DNA of 64,000 nucleotides, taken from positions 3,348,001 through 3,412,000 of the forward strand of contig NZ_CP067101.1 of the NCBI RefSeq assembly GCF_016616425.1, read 5' to 3'. The notes under the pieces were generated by a model that searched no databases, was not told where the DNA came from, and saw only the letters and a program-made list of their open reading frames with translations. The translations under genes were made by a program, and so were the position numbers. The stretch is from Bradyrhizobium diazoefficiens (GTDB taxonomy: Bacteria > Pseudomonadota > Alphaproteobacteria > Rhizobiales > Xanthobacteraceae). Of this stretch, positions 48,020 to 55,409 are shown piece after piece (within the stretch, counting starts at the first letter, position 1; every line of letters starts with the position of its first letter).

Positions 48020-48807
48020 GCATCGCATCCCCACTTCTTGCGGTCGAAAATCTGACCAAATCCTACGGCGGCATCCATGCCGTGCGCGGCGTCTCGTTCT
48101 CGCTGCGCGCCGGCGAGATCCTGGCGCTGATCGGGCCGAACGGCGCGGGCAAAAGCACCTGCTTCGACATGCTCAACGGCCAGAACAAGCCCGATACCGG
48201 CCATGTCCGCCTGCTCGGCGAAGAGATCACGGCTAGGAAGCCGCGCGAGGTTTGGCGGCTCGGCGTTGGGCGCACTTTTCAGATCACCGCGACCTTCGCC
48301 ACTATGACGGTACGCGAGAACGTGCAGGTCGCGCTGGTCTCGCACGAGAGACAGTTGTTCAACCTCTGGGGTTCGGCGCCGAACTTCGACCGCGGCGAAG
48401 CCGGCCGCCTGCTCGAGCTGGTCGGCATGGGCGGCTACGCGGATCGGCCCTGCGGCGAGCTCGCCTATGGCGATCTCAAGCGGCTCGAGCTTGCGGTGGC
48501 GCTCGCCAACCGGCCGAAGCTGCTCTTGATGGACGAGCCGACTGCGGGCATGGCGCCGCGCGAGAGGGTGGACCTGATGCGGCTGACAGGGAGCATCGCA
48601 CGGGAGAAATCGATCGGCGTGCTCTTTACCGAGCACGACATGGACGTGGTGTTCGAGCATGCGGACCGCATCATCGTGCTCAACCGCGGCGCGCTGATCG
48701 CCGAGGGCACGCCGGCCGAGGTGCGCGGCAATCCGCAGGTGCAGGCGGTCTATCTCGGCGAGGGCCTCGTCTACGATGCCCGCCATCGCGAGGGAGCATC
48801 AGTGTGA
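48016..48807 (+). CDS. ABC transporter ATP-binding protein, LivG type
   Basis: A 263-residue ATPase. Walker A is GPNGAGKST, the signature is ELAYGDLKRLELAVAL (a LivG-like variant of LSGGQ), Walker B is LLLMDEPTAGM, and the H-loop is FTEHDMDVVFEHADRI. It pairs with the LivF-type ATPase directly downstream; start and stop codons overlap on both sides. Confidence 0.93.
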   Translation: MSIASPLLAVENLTKSYGGIHAVRGVSFSLRAGEILALIGPNGAGKSTCFDMLNGQNKPDTGHVRLLGEEITARKPREVWRLGVGRTFQITATFATMTVRENVQVALVSHERQLFNLWGSAPNFDRGEAGRLLELVGMGGYADRPCGELAYGDLKRLELAVALANRPKLLLMDEPTAGMAPRERVDLMRLTGSIAREKSIGVLFTEHDMDVVFEHADRIIVLNRGALIAEGTPAEVRGNPQVQAVYLGEGLVYDARHREGASV

Positions 48808-49508
48808 AGCTGACGGTCGAGGGGCTCAACAGCCATTATGGCCCGGCGCACATCCTGTTCGACATCGGCTTCGACGTCGGCGAGGGCGAGGTGGTTGCGC
48901 TGCTCGGCCGCAACGGCGCCGGCAAGTCGACGACGTTCCGCTCGATCGTCGGCCTCGTCGCGCAACGCTCCGGCCACATCATGTTCGAGGGCAAGGACGT
49001 CTCGGCCCGTCCGACGCATGAGATCGTGCGCGAGGGGCTCGGCTATGTGCCGGAGGAGCGGCGCATCTTCACCGACCTGACAGTGGAGGAAAACCTCGAG
49101 GTCGGCCGTCAGCCCAAGCGGCCCAATGCGCCGCACTGGACGCGCGAAAAGCTATTTGCGCTGTTTCCCAATCTGGGTGAGATGAAGAACCGTCCGGGCG
49201 GCCGGATGAGCGGCGGCGAGCAGCAGATGCTCACCATTGCCCGCACGCTGATGGGCAATCCGTCGCTGGTGCTGCTGGACGAGCCCTCGGAAGGCCTGTC
49301 GCCGAAAATCGTGGAGCAGATGGTCGATGCCATCCTGACCATGAAGAAGGAGGGCGTCAGCATCGTCGTCTCCGAGCAGAATCTGCATTTTGCGCGGCTG
49401 ATCTCGGATCGCGCCTACATCATCGAGCGCGGCCGCATCTGTTTTGGGGGCACCATGGCCGAGCTCGACGCGCGTCCGGACATCCGCGACGCGCATCTGT
49501 CGTTGTGA
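48804..49508 (+). CDS. ABC transporter ATP-binding protein, LivF type
   Basis: A 234-residue ATPase. Walker A is GRNGAGKST, the signature is MSGGEQQMLTIARTL and Walker B is LVLLDEPSEGLSP, all LivF-like. The GTG at 48804 overlaps the LivG stop and is the natural start, since the longer frame lies inside livG. Completes the importer encoded by the four-gene set. Confidence 0.93.
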   Translation: MKLTVEGLNSHYGPAHILFDIGFDVGEGEVVALLGRNGAGKSTTFRSIVGLVAQRSGHIMFEGKDVSARPTHEIVREGLGYVPEERRIFTDLTVEENLEVGRQPKRPNAPHWTREKLFALFPNLGEMKNRPGGRMSGGEQQMLTIARTLMGNPSLVLLDEPSEGLSPKIVEQMVDAILTMKKEGVSIVVSEQNLHFARLISDRAYIIERGRICFGGTMAELDARPDIRDAHLSL

Positions 49509-49533
49509 GGGCAAAGGGAAGGGCAGCGAACGG

Positions 49534-49989
49534 ATGGCGAGAAGTGTTGCGGCGAAGAAGAACGTCAAACCGGGAAAGCTGCCTTACGTGCTCGACGAGC
49601 AGGTCGGCTTCATCCTGCGCCAAGTCTGGCAGCGCCACAGTTCGATCTTCGCCCGCGATATCGGCACCAATTTGACGCCGACGCAATGGGCGGCATTGTC
49701 GAAACTCGCCGAGACCGGGCCGTGCTCGCAGAATCAGCTCGGCCGGCTGACGGCGATGGACGTCGCGACCATCAAGGGCGTGATCGACCGCCTGACGGCG
49801 CGTGGCCTGACCGGGACCAGCCAGGATCCTGAGGACGGACGGCGCCTGCTGGTGAGCCTGACGCGCGCCGGTCAGCAGCTTGCGGAAAAGGTTGCGCCGA
49901 ACGCGCTCGCGATCACCCGCGAGACGCTGGCGCCGCTTGAGGCCGGGGAGCGCGAGCTGCTGATGGCGCTGCTCAACAAGCTGCGGTGA
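49534..49989 (+). CDS. MarR family transcriptional regulator
   Basis: 151 residues with a winged helix-turn-helix: GTNLTPTQWAALSKLAETG, then QNQLGRLTAMDVATIKGVIDRLTARGL, and the wing with SQDPEDGRRLLVSLT (the conserved D-x-R). A basic N-terminal arm precedes the domain. It is the only regulator inside the nicotinate locus; in Pseudomonas putida the nic genes are controlled by the MarR protein NicR. The candidate operators are the palindromes at 41674 and 51394. Confidence 0.88.
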   Translation: MARSVAAKKNVKPGKLPYVLDEQVGFILRQVWQRHSSIFARDIGTNLTPTQWAALSKLAETGPCSQNQLGRLTAMDVATIKGVIDRLTARGLTGTSQDPEDGRRLLVSLTRAGQQLAEKVAPNALAITRETLAPLEAGERELLMALLNKLR

Positions 49990-49995
49990 TATGCC

Positions 49996-50114
49996 CCGTC
50001 ATTCCGGGGCACGCGCAACGCGCGTGAACCCGGAGTCCAGAGATTGTTGCGCGAGATTCTCAGGTGCGCGAGTGCGCACCATAGTTCGCGCTCATGCGCG
50101 CCCCGGAACGACGG
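49996..50114. repeat. Palindromic element between convergent genes
   Basis: The ends CCGTCATTCCGGGGC and GCCCCGGAACGACGG are inverted repeats with one mismatch. The interior contains further GC-rich inverted pieces. It separates the MarR and enamidase genes, which converge. The same kind of end sequence is common in Bradyrhizobium intergenic DNA, from general knowledge. Confidence 0.7.
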
Positions 50115-50123
50115 CAAGCGCCG

Positions 50124-51320
50124 TTACTTCGCCACCACCTCCGGCACCTTGCCGGCCGGCGGAGTGTTGCGGCTGCGCTGGGTACGCACGATGCCGTCGA
50201 TGATGGTCATGCCGATGCCGGGGAGGTCGCCGAGCTGCACGCTCTCCAGGATGTTCTTGCCGGGCGAGTGCTGGGCCTTGTCCATGATGACGAAGTCGGC
50301 AGAGCGGCCGACTTCGATGAGGCCGCAGTCGAGCTGGCGCATCCGCGCGGTGTTGCCGGTGGCAAGGCAGAACGCAATCTCGGCCGGTAGCTCGCCGAGC
50401 GAGGACAGCATCGAGACCATGCGCAGGATGCCGAGCGGCTGCACGCCGGAGCCGGCTGGCGCGTCCGTGCCGAGGATGACGCGGTGAAGGTCGCCCATCT
50501 CGCGCGCTGTGCGCAGCGTGAACAGGGCCGAGCGCTCATTGCCGTTGTGCACGAGCTCGAGCCCGCGCTTGCAGCCCTCGCAGATGCAGCGGATCTGGTC
50601 GTCGGGAAGGGCGGTGTGCCCGCCGTTGATGTGGCCGACCACATCGGTGTCGGCCTCCAGCACCACGTCCTTGTCGATCAGGCCGGAGCCGGGGATCGAA
50701 GGGCCGCCGGTGTGGATGGTGCTCTGGATGCCATATTTGCGTGCCCAGCCCACCATTTTCCGCGCGGTCGGGCCGTCCTTGACACCGCCGAGGCCGACCT
50801 CGCCGAGCAGCTTGACGCCGTTGGCCGCCATCTCCTTGAAGTCTTCCTCGACCATCTCGCACTCGATCACCGGCGCACCGGCGTGAACCTTCACGCCGCC
50901 GGGGCGCAGGGTCCAGAACGCGCGCTGGGCGAACACGGCCATCGCCTTCAGGCCGACGACATCGCGGGGGCGGCCGGGCATGTGCACTTCGCCCGCGGAG
51001 ATCATGGTGGTGACGCCGCCATGGAGATAGCTGTCGATCCAGCTGGTCTGGTTCTGGCGCGGCGTCCAGTCGCCGGCGACAGGGTGGACGTGACTGTCGA
51101 TCAGGCCGGGCGCCACCGTGGTGCCCTGGGCGTCGACGATGGTGGTCGCGCCTTCAATGTTGACATCCTTGAAGCGGCCGACCGCGGTGATCTTGCCGTT
51201 CTCGGCGACGATGGTGTCGCCATCCAGGATCGGCTTTTCCAGAGCGCCCGACAGGATCAGGCCGATATTCCGGATCACGAGCTTCGAGGGTCCGGCGGCC
51301 TGGGGTGCGTCATGCGCCAT
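50124..51320 (-). CDS. ena: Enamidase (amidohydrolase superfamily)
   Basis: A 398-residue metal-dependent hydrolase. It resembles the Eubacterium barkeri enamidase, which opens 1,4,5,6-tetrahydro-6-oxonicotinate to 2-formylglutarate and ammonia. Shared stretches are LHGGVTTMISAG, PGRPKD-type MPGRPRD, GEVGLG, HTGG-SIPGS, HINGGHTA, GTDAPAGSG and SRNTPPA near the C-terminus. Metal ligands: H77 and H79, E174, H203, H230 and D286. It is divergent from the ferredoxin-NADP reductase gene across a candidate MarR operator. Confidence 0.85.
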   Translation of the reverse strand: MAHDAPQAAGPSKLVIRNIGLILSGALEKPILDGDTIVAENGKITAVGRFKDVNIEGATTIVDAQGTTVAPGLIDSHVHPVAGDWTPRQNQTSWIDSYLHGGVTTMISAGEVHMPGRPRDVVGLKAMAVFAQRAFWTLRPGGVKVHAGAPVIECEMVEEDFKEMAANGVKLLGEVGLGGVKDGPTARKMVGWARKYGIQSTIHTGGPSIPGSGLIDKDVVLEADTDVVGHINGGHTALPDDQIRCICEGCKRGLELVHNGNERSALFTLRTAREMGDLHRVILGTDAPAGSGVQPLGILRMVSMLSSLGELPAEIAFCLATGNTARMRQLDCGLIEVGRSADFVIMDKAQHSPGKNILESVQLGDLPGIGMTIIDGIVRTQRSRNTPPAGKVPEVVAK

Positions 51321-51368
51321 GGAATGGGCTCCTTATTGCTAGCTGCAAGGCTTTCGATCTTGGCAGCC

Positions 51369-51413
51369 TTGACCGCGGGATCAAGCAGGATTATTCATTA
51401 GTATACGAATGAT
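51369..51413 (+). promoter_or_regulatory. Promoter with candidate MarR operator between enamidase and ferredoxin-NADP reductase genes
   Basis: TTGACC (51369-51374), 17 bases, then TATTCA (51392-51397) make a reasonable plus-strand promoter. The palindrome TTCATTAGTATACGAATGAT (51394-51413, 8 of 10 pairs) overlaps the -10. Its right half is identical over 12 bases to the palindrome at 41682-41693. Lying between divergent genes, it could control both. Confidence 0.62.
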
Positions 51414-51476
51414 CGTGTACTAACGACGCATAGCTGCCCGCCTCGGAACCGCATAGGAAGCGACAGGGAAGGTGTG

Positions 51477-52250
51477 ATGAGCAATTTCAATCAGGAAAGC
51501 GTTTTGAGCGTCCACCACTGGACCGACACGCTGTTCTCCTTCAAGACTACCCGCAGCCCGACCTTCCGTTTCCGCAACGGCGAGTTCACCATGATCGGAC
51601 TCAAGGTCGGCGAGAAGCCGCTGCTGCGGGCCTACAGCGTCGCCAGCGCCAATTACGAGGACACGCTGGAGTTCTTCTCAATCAAGGTGCCGGATGGTCC
51701 GCTGACCTCACGCCTCCAGCACCTGAAGCAAGGCGACGAGATCATCGTCAGCCGCAAGGCCACCGGCACGCTGGTGATCGATAACCTCGAGGAGGGGCGC
51801 AACCTCTACCTCATCGGCACCGGCACCGGCCTTGCGCCGTTCCTGAGCGTGATCAAGGATCCTGAGACCTACGAGCGCTTCGAGAAGGTCGTGCTTCTGC
51901 ACGGCTGCCGGCACGTCAAGGAGCTCGCCTATGGCGAGATGATCACGGAGACGCTGCCGAAGGACGAGTTGATCGGTGAGTATATCCGGGGTCAGCTGAT
52001 CTACTATCCGACCGTGACGCGCGATCCTTTCCGTAATCGGGGCCGCATCACCGATCTCATCACGTCGGGCAGGCTGTTCACCGATATCGGCCTGCCGACG
52101 CTGGAAGCCGCCCACGACCGCGTCATGATCTGCGGCAGCCCGGCACTGGTGGCGGACACACGCGTGCTGCTTGGCGAGCGCGGTTTTGCCGAGGGCAATC
52201 ACGGTGAGCCGGCCCAGTTCGTGGTCGAAAAGGCCTTTGCCGAGCGCTGA
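51477..52250 (+). CDS. fpr: Ferredoxin--NADP+ reductase
   Basis: A 257-residue FAD enzyme of the bacterial FPR class. The FAD motif is RAYSVAS, the NADP-binding motif is LIGTGTGLAPFLSV, followed by ILLHGCR-type VVLLHGCRHVKEL. It ends EKAFAER, with an aromatic residue near the C-terminus as in bacterial FPRs. The ATG at 51477 follows AGGGAAGG; a GTG is one codon earlier. Its place in the locus and the shared operator suggest it supplies reduced ferredoxin from NADPH to the 6-hydroxynicotinate reductase. Confidence 0.87.
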   Translation: MSNFNQESVLSVHHWTDTLFSFKTTRSPTFRFRNGEFTMIGLKVGEKPLLRAYSVASANYEDTLEFFSIKVPDGPLTSRLQHLKQGDEIIVSRKATGTLVIDNLEEGRNLYLIGTGTGLAPFLSVIKDPETYERFEKVVLLHGCRHVKELAYGEMITETLPKDELIGEYIRGQLIYYPTVTRDPFRNRGRITDLITSGRLFTDIGLPTLEAAHDRVMICGSPALVADTRVLLGERGFAEGNHGEPAQFVVEKAFAER

Positions 52251-52355
52251 ACGCAGTCTTCTTCGCAATAAGACCGCATTTTCGCCGCCTGCGGCCCGTT
52301 GCGGCGCCGATTCGGCGCTTGATACTATGCGGGAGCGAATCAGCGGAGTTCCCAC

Positions 52356-52679
52356 ATGGTTGCGGACAGCGACAGCAACATCGCCTGGCACCGGGTTCAG
52401 TTGAAGAGGAATCGCGCCGAGTTGAAGGCGTTGGAGACCGCTCGCTTTACGATGGGCGAGATCGCCTCATCGAAGCGGAACGGCCAGACGCAGAAAGCGG
52501 TTGCGGAACTCAAGCGCAAGATCACGCAGTCCGAGCGCGCGATCGCCGATCACGACAAGCGCACACGCCGTCCGCTCGCAACCGACCGGCAGAGCCTCAG
52601 CAATGGCAGCTGGAGTGATTGGGACGCCTACACGCAACAACAGCGTAAGGCGGGGCAGCGTTCGCCAGGACGCGGGTAG
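52356..52679 (+). CDS. Hypothetical small helical protein
   Basis: 107 residues, hydrophilic, with Lys/Arg/Glu-rich heptad-like sequence in residues 15-68 (RNRAELKALETARFTM, then KAVAELKRKITQSERAIADHD), so a coiled coil is likely. The C-terminus is polar and disordered. No family recognised. Confidence 0.6.
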   Translation: MVADSDSNIAWHRVQLKRNRAELKALETARFTMGEIASSKRNGQTQKAVAELKRKITQSERAIADHDKRTRRPLATDRQSLSNGSWSDWDAYTQQQRKAGQRSPGRG

Positions 52680-52768
52680 GCTCTCGTCTCCTCGCGCAAG
52701 TTCCGCCTCTTGTGCGGCAGACCGCGCATCCCATCCCGGTAAGACGCCACCAGCGCTCCGGTGATCTC

Positions 52769-53081
52769 ATGACAGCCCGCCTCGATTTCACCAGCGAGGC
52801 CTTCCTTCGCGATCCGCCCAAGGCGAATCGCGACGTTGCGCAGGTCCGGCCCCGTGGTCGCGACCCGCTTCCCTCTCATCGGCGACATCTGGATTACCAC
52901 GACCCATGACGCCACCGCGCAGGTCCTGAAGGACGGCGCCAATTTTACGCAGCGCAAAGAGGATGGCGACGTCGCAGCTCTGCGCTGGTGGATGCCAGGA
53001 TACGTCAGGACCATCGCCAACAACATGCTGACGATGGACGAGCCCGACACACGAGACAGCTCGTTCCGAGTGCAAATTTGA
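52769..53081 (+). pseudogene. Cytochrome P450 N-terminal fragment with two frameshifts
   Basis: The ATG at 52769 begins MTARLDFTSEAFLRDPPKA, then shifts frame near 52822 (an extra A) into RSGPVVATRFPLIGDIWITT and TQRKEDGDVAALRWWMPGY. It continues to NNMLTMDEPD, where a missing base near 53046 would restore HTRQLV. This is the start of a bacterial P450 (the D-x-P-D-H-T-R segment is typical). The heme-binding Cys part is absent; a DUF2267 gene follows. Confidence 0.7.
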
Positions 53082-53103
53082 TCTGAAGTTCATGCTGCGA
53101 CGA

Positions 53104-53128
53104 GGAACGGCGCGTAATCGCACCTGTT
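53104..53128 (+). promoter_or_regulatory. EcfG-type general stress promoter before the DUF2267 gene
   Basis: GGAAC at 53104-53108, a 16-base spacer and TGTT at 53125-53128. The alphaproteobacterial EcfG consensus is GGAAC-N16/17-CGTT, so this is a one-mismatch candidate placed 38 bases before the DUF2267 start. Confidence 0.5.
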
Positions 53129-53165
53129 GTGATCCAAACCTCGAAATTCGAAGTGGAGGTTCATA

Positions 53166-53627
53166 ATGAGTTCCAGCGCCATTCCAGTCTTCGACAAGAC
53201 AGCACAGACGACTCATCTCTGGCTCAACGAGATCAGCGAAGAAATCGGTTTGGACGATCAGCAGTCGTGGCGCGTAACGGCCGCCGTCCTGCGCGCGATA
53301 CGTGATCGCCTACCGGTGGAGCTTGCAGCGCATCTGGGATCACAGCTGCCGCTGCTGGTCCGCGGCGCGTACTATGATCAGTTCCGACCGTCGGCGATGC
53401 CGAGGCGCGAACGTTCGCTGGACGAATTTCTTTCGCTCATCGCGGAGGAACTGAAGTTTGGACGTCCCGTCGATACGAAGGATGCCGCGCGCGCGGTGTT
53501 CAATGTTCTCTCCCGACATTTGACTGCGGGCCAGATCGGCAAGGTCCGGGAAGCTTTGCCGGAGGAGGTGAGGGCGATCTGGAGCATGGAACTCGGCAAC
53601 CCCGAGAAGAGGGATATGTCGCACTAG
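53166..53627 (+). CDS. DUF2267 domain protein
   Basis: 153 residues. The DUF2267 pattern is clear: WLNEISEEIGLDDQQSWRVTAAVLRAIRDRLPVELAAHLGSQLPLLVRGAYYD and the LPEEVRAIW ending, present as overlapping helical units. The ATG at 53166 follows GTGGAGG. Function unknown, though family members often lie with stress proteins, which fits the promoter and the neighbours. Confidence 0.88.
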   Translation: MSSSAIPVFDKTAQTTHLWLNEISEEIGLDDQQSWRVTAAVLRAIRDRLPVELAAHLGSQLPLLVRGAYYDQFRPSAMPRRERSLDEFLSLIAEELKFGRPVDTKDAARAVFNVLSRHLTAGQIGKVREALPEEVRAIWSMELGNPEKRDMSH

Positions 53628-53633
53628 GTCGAC

Positions 53634-53660
53634 GGAAACCTTCTTCGCGACGCCAACGTT
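53634..53660 (+). promoter_or_regulatory. Possible EcfG-type promoter before the CBS gene
   Basis: GGAAAC starts at 53634 and ACGTT ends at 53660, giving GGAAA-N18-CGTT or GAAAC-N17-CGTT, a weaker match to the GGAAC/CGTT consensus. A 10-bp direct repeat (AAAGATCACT twice, 53678-53697) lies between it and the start codon. Confidence 0.35.
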
Positions 53661-53709
53661 AGCTAACCGAGATTCCGAAAGATCACTAAAGATCACTGGA
53701 GGCTCAGTC

Positions 53710-54123
53710 ATGCAAGTTCACGATATCATGACACCGTCGGTCCACATTGCCGATCCCAATATGACTATCCGGGAAGCCTCTCGCTGGATGCGTGCCGATA
53801 AGGTTGGAGCGCTGCCGGTGGGCGAGGACGACCGCCTAATCGGCATGGTTACCGACAGGGACATCGTCACGCGTGCGGTCGCTGAGGAGCGATCACCGGG
53901 CAACACGTCCGTGCGGGAGGTGATGTCCGAGGGCGTCTGCTATTGTTTCGAGGACGACGATGTGGAAGGCGCCTCGCAGGTGATGGCGAAGCACCAGGTC
54001 CGGCGTCTTCCGGTACTCAATCGGCAGAAGCGCCTGGTCGGCGTCGTTGCCCTGGCAGACATCAGCAGGGCGGACGACGAGTGCGCGCAGGAAGCGTTGA
54101 GGGACATCTCCGCGCCCGCCTGA
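53710..54123 (+). CDS. CBS domain protein
   Basis: 137 residues made of two CBS domains (VHDIMTPSVHIADPNMTIREASRWM with LIGMVTDRDIVTRAV, then VREVMSEGVCYCFEDDDVEGASQVM with LVGVVALADISR). Such pairs bind adenine nucleotides and act as energy or stress sensors. No partner domain is attached. It sits in a run of stress-type genes. Confidence 0.92.
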   Translation: MQVHDIMTPSVHIADPNMTIREASRWMRADKVGALPVGEDDRLIGMVTDRDIVTRAVAEERSPGNTSVREVMSEGVCYCFEDDDVEGASQVMAKHQVRRLPVLNRQKRLVGVVALADISRADDECAQEALRDISAPA

Positions 54124-54169
54124 CCGGCACTGACGGCCTGATGGCGTCACTTTCCACAAGGAGGTTTCC

Positions 54170-54355
54170 ATGGCCAGAAAGATGCCACCCGTCCCAAACG
54201 CCAACCAGAGTCCCAAGGGAACTGGCGACACCAAGCAGGTACCGCCAGACCAGACGTCGCATGGTCAGCAGCGCGCACAGAATCCGGATCAGCAAGGGCA
54301 GCAGGGTAACATCAAGCAGAACACGACCAATCAGGGGTACCAGCAAGACCGCTGA
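54170..54355 (+). CDS. Small hydrophilic protein (61 aa), Gln/Asn-rich
   Basis: 61 residues, rich in Gln, Asn, Pro and Gly with almost no hydrophobic residues (for example QNPDQQGQQGNIKQNTTNQ), so it should be disordered. AAGGAGG lies 6 bases before the ATG, a strong ribosome site. First of five tiny genes in a row; function unknown. Confidence 0.6.
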   Translation: MARKMPPVPNANQSPKGTGDTKQVPPDQTSHGQQRAQNPDQQGQQGNIKQNTTNQGYQQDR

Positions 54356-54367
54356 GGAGAATGCGTC

Positions 54368-54568
54368 ATGTCGACATCCACCAAGACACCGAACAGCATC
54401 CGCCAGGGCGGGCCGGGAGCATCCCACGAAAATGCCAAGGCGCCACTCGAGGTGAAGAAGCCGCCCGCGGACGATGCGCAGCGAACCCACAGCCGCATCT
54501 CTGGTGGCGGAGGCGAGCGCGATTCCCATCACACGCACGACGCCGCCGGCAAGGGCGGAGAGAGGTGA
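54368..54568 (+). CDS. Small hydrophilic protein (66 aa)
   Basis: 66 residues, polar, with Gly/His-rich end (GGGGERDSHHTHDAAGKGG). GAGGAG precedes the ATG by about 10 bases. No hydrophobic core, so probably disordered. Twelve bases after the previous gene. Confidence 0.58.
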   Translation: MSTSTKTPNSIRQGGPGASHENAKAPLEVKKPPADDAQRTHSRISGGGGERDSHHTHDAAGKGGER

Positions 54569-54571
54569 ATC

Positions 54572-54799
54572 ATGAGCAGCAAGCAACCCAAACTGTATAG
54601 GCCGAGCGAGAAGGACATGCGCGACAATCCACTGATCGGCGGGTCGAAGGGAGCTACCATGGGGGGCATATCCCCCGACGATCTAGAAGATGCCCTCGGC
54701 GAGAACACGATCGAAGGCGATCGCGAGAACGATGTCGGCATCGGCGGCGGCATCGACAAGGACGTCGCACATGGCGGTGCACACCGAAGAGGTCGGTAG
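54572..54799 (+). CDS. Small acidic/Gly-rich protein (75 aa)
   Basis: 75 residues. Contains NPLIGGSKGATMGGISPDDLEDALGENTIEGD and a Gly-rich DVGIGGGIDKD end. AGAGAGG precedes the ATG, which comes 3 bases after the previous stop. No family recognised. Confidence 0.6.
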   Translation: MSSKQPKLYRPSEKDMRDNPLIGGSKGATMGGISPDDLEDALGENTIEGDRENDVGIGGGIDKDVAHGGAHRRGR

Positions 54800-54814
54800 C
54801 TCCGGAGAACAGGC

Positions 54815-55078
54815 ATGCAAGGCAAAAAGACTCATGAGCAGCAGGTTCGCATCCTCGAACGCAAGTCCGACGTTCCGGATGCGCGCGAGTTGGATCAGGC
54901 GTTAGGCCACAACGTCGAGGACACCGCCGTTCATCGTGCGCGGCCTGAGGCGCGGCACAGCGAATTTCCGGTGAGCCGCGGCGGCCTCAACCAGGAAAGC
55001 GACCACAACAAGCACAACGACCCCGGCCAGAGCGGCCACAAGCCGCCAAAGCCGATGCCGGCGCAACAGAAGCACTAG
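54815..55078 (+). CDS. Small charged protein (87 aa)
   Basis: 87 residues with many His, Arg, Glu and Asp. The N-terminal half (QQVRILERKSDVPDARELDQAL) could form a helix; the rest is polar (HNKHNDPGQSGHKPPKPMP). GGAG lies upstream of the ATG. Function unknown. Confidence 0.6.
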   Translation: MQGKKTHEQQVRILERKSDVPDARELDQALGHNVEDTAVHRARPEARHSEFPVSRGGLNQESDHNKHNDPGQSGHKPPKPMPAQQKH

Positions 55079-55111
55079 ATCTTCGGAAGATCACTGCAAG
55101 AGGAGAAACCG

Positions 55112-55354
55112 ATGCCAGCCGGGCGCGGCAGCAAGACCCACTTCAGATCGGGAATGCATGGCAAGGGCGATGGCACTGGCGCCATGGCCGAAATTCCCAA
55201 GGACAAGATCGGCGACAACATGGTCCTGTCCAACCGCGACAAGAAGCAGCATTCGGATATTCGCGGCATGGATGGCAAGTCCATCCAGACCGAACAATAT
55301 CAGGACCACGCAGCCAACCGGCTCGACGAGAAGCCGGAGGCTGACGAGACCTAA
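55112..55354 (+). CDS. Small charged Gly/Lys-rich protein (80 aa)
   Basis: 80 residues; begins MPAGRGSKTHFRSGMHGKGDG and ends DHAANRLDEKPEADET. AGAGGAG precedes the ATG. Last of the five tiny genes and followed by an intrinsic terminator, so the set probably forms one transcript starting at or after the CBS gene. Confidence 0.6.
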   Translation: MPAGRGSKTHFRSGMHGKGDGTGAMAEIPKDKIGDNMVLSNRDKKQHSDIRGMDGKSIQTEQYQDHAANRLDEKPEADET

Positions 55355-55380
55355 AGCGCGTTCCTCCCGACCAACTCGCG

Positions 55381-55409
55381 GGACCGGTGTTTAGCCGGTC
55401 CGCTTTTTT
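55381..55409 (+). terminator. Intrinsic terminator of the small-protein operon
   Basis: GGACCGG (55381-55387) pairs with CCGGTCC (55395-55401), followed by GC and six T (55404-55409). It also overlaps the 3' end of the minus-strand DUF763 gene, whose stop is at 55391. Confidence 0.85.

Noticed and set aside
53678..53697. AAAGATCACT direct repeat as an iteron or operator
   Set aside because: Only two copies in a short gap and no palindromic structure; mentioned with the promoter entry only.
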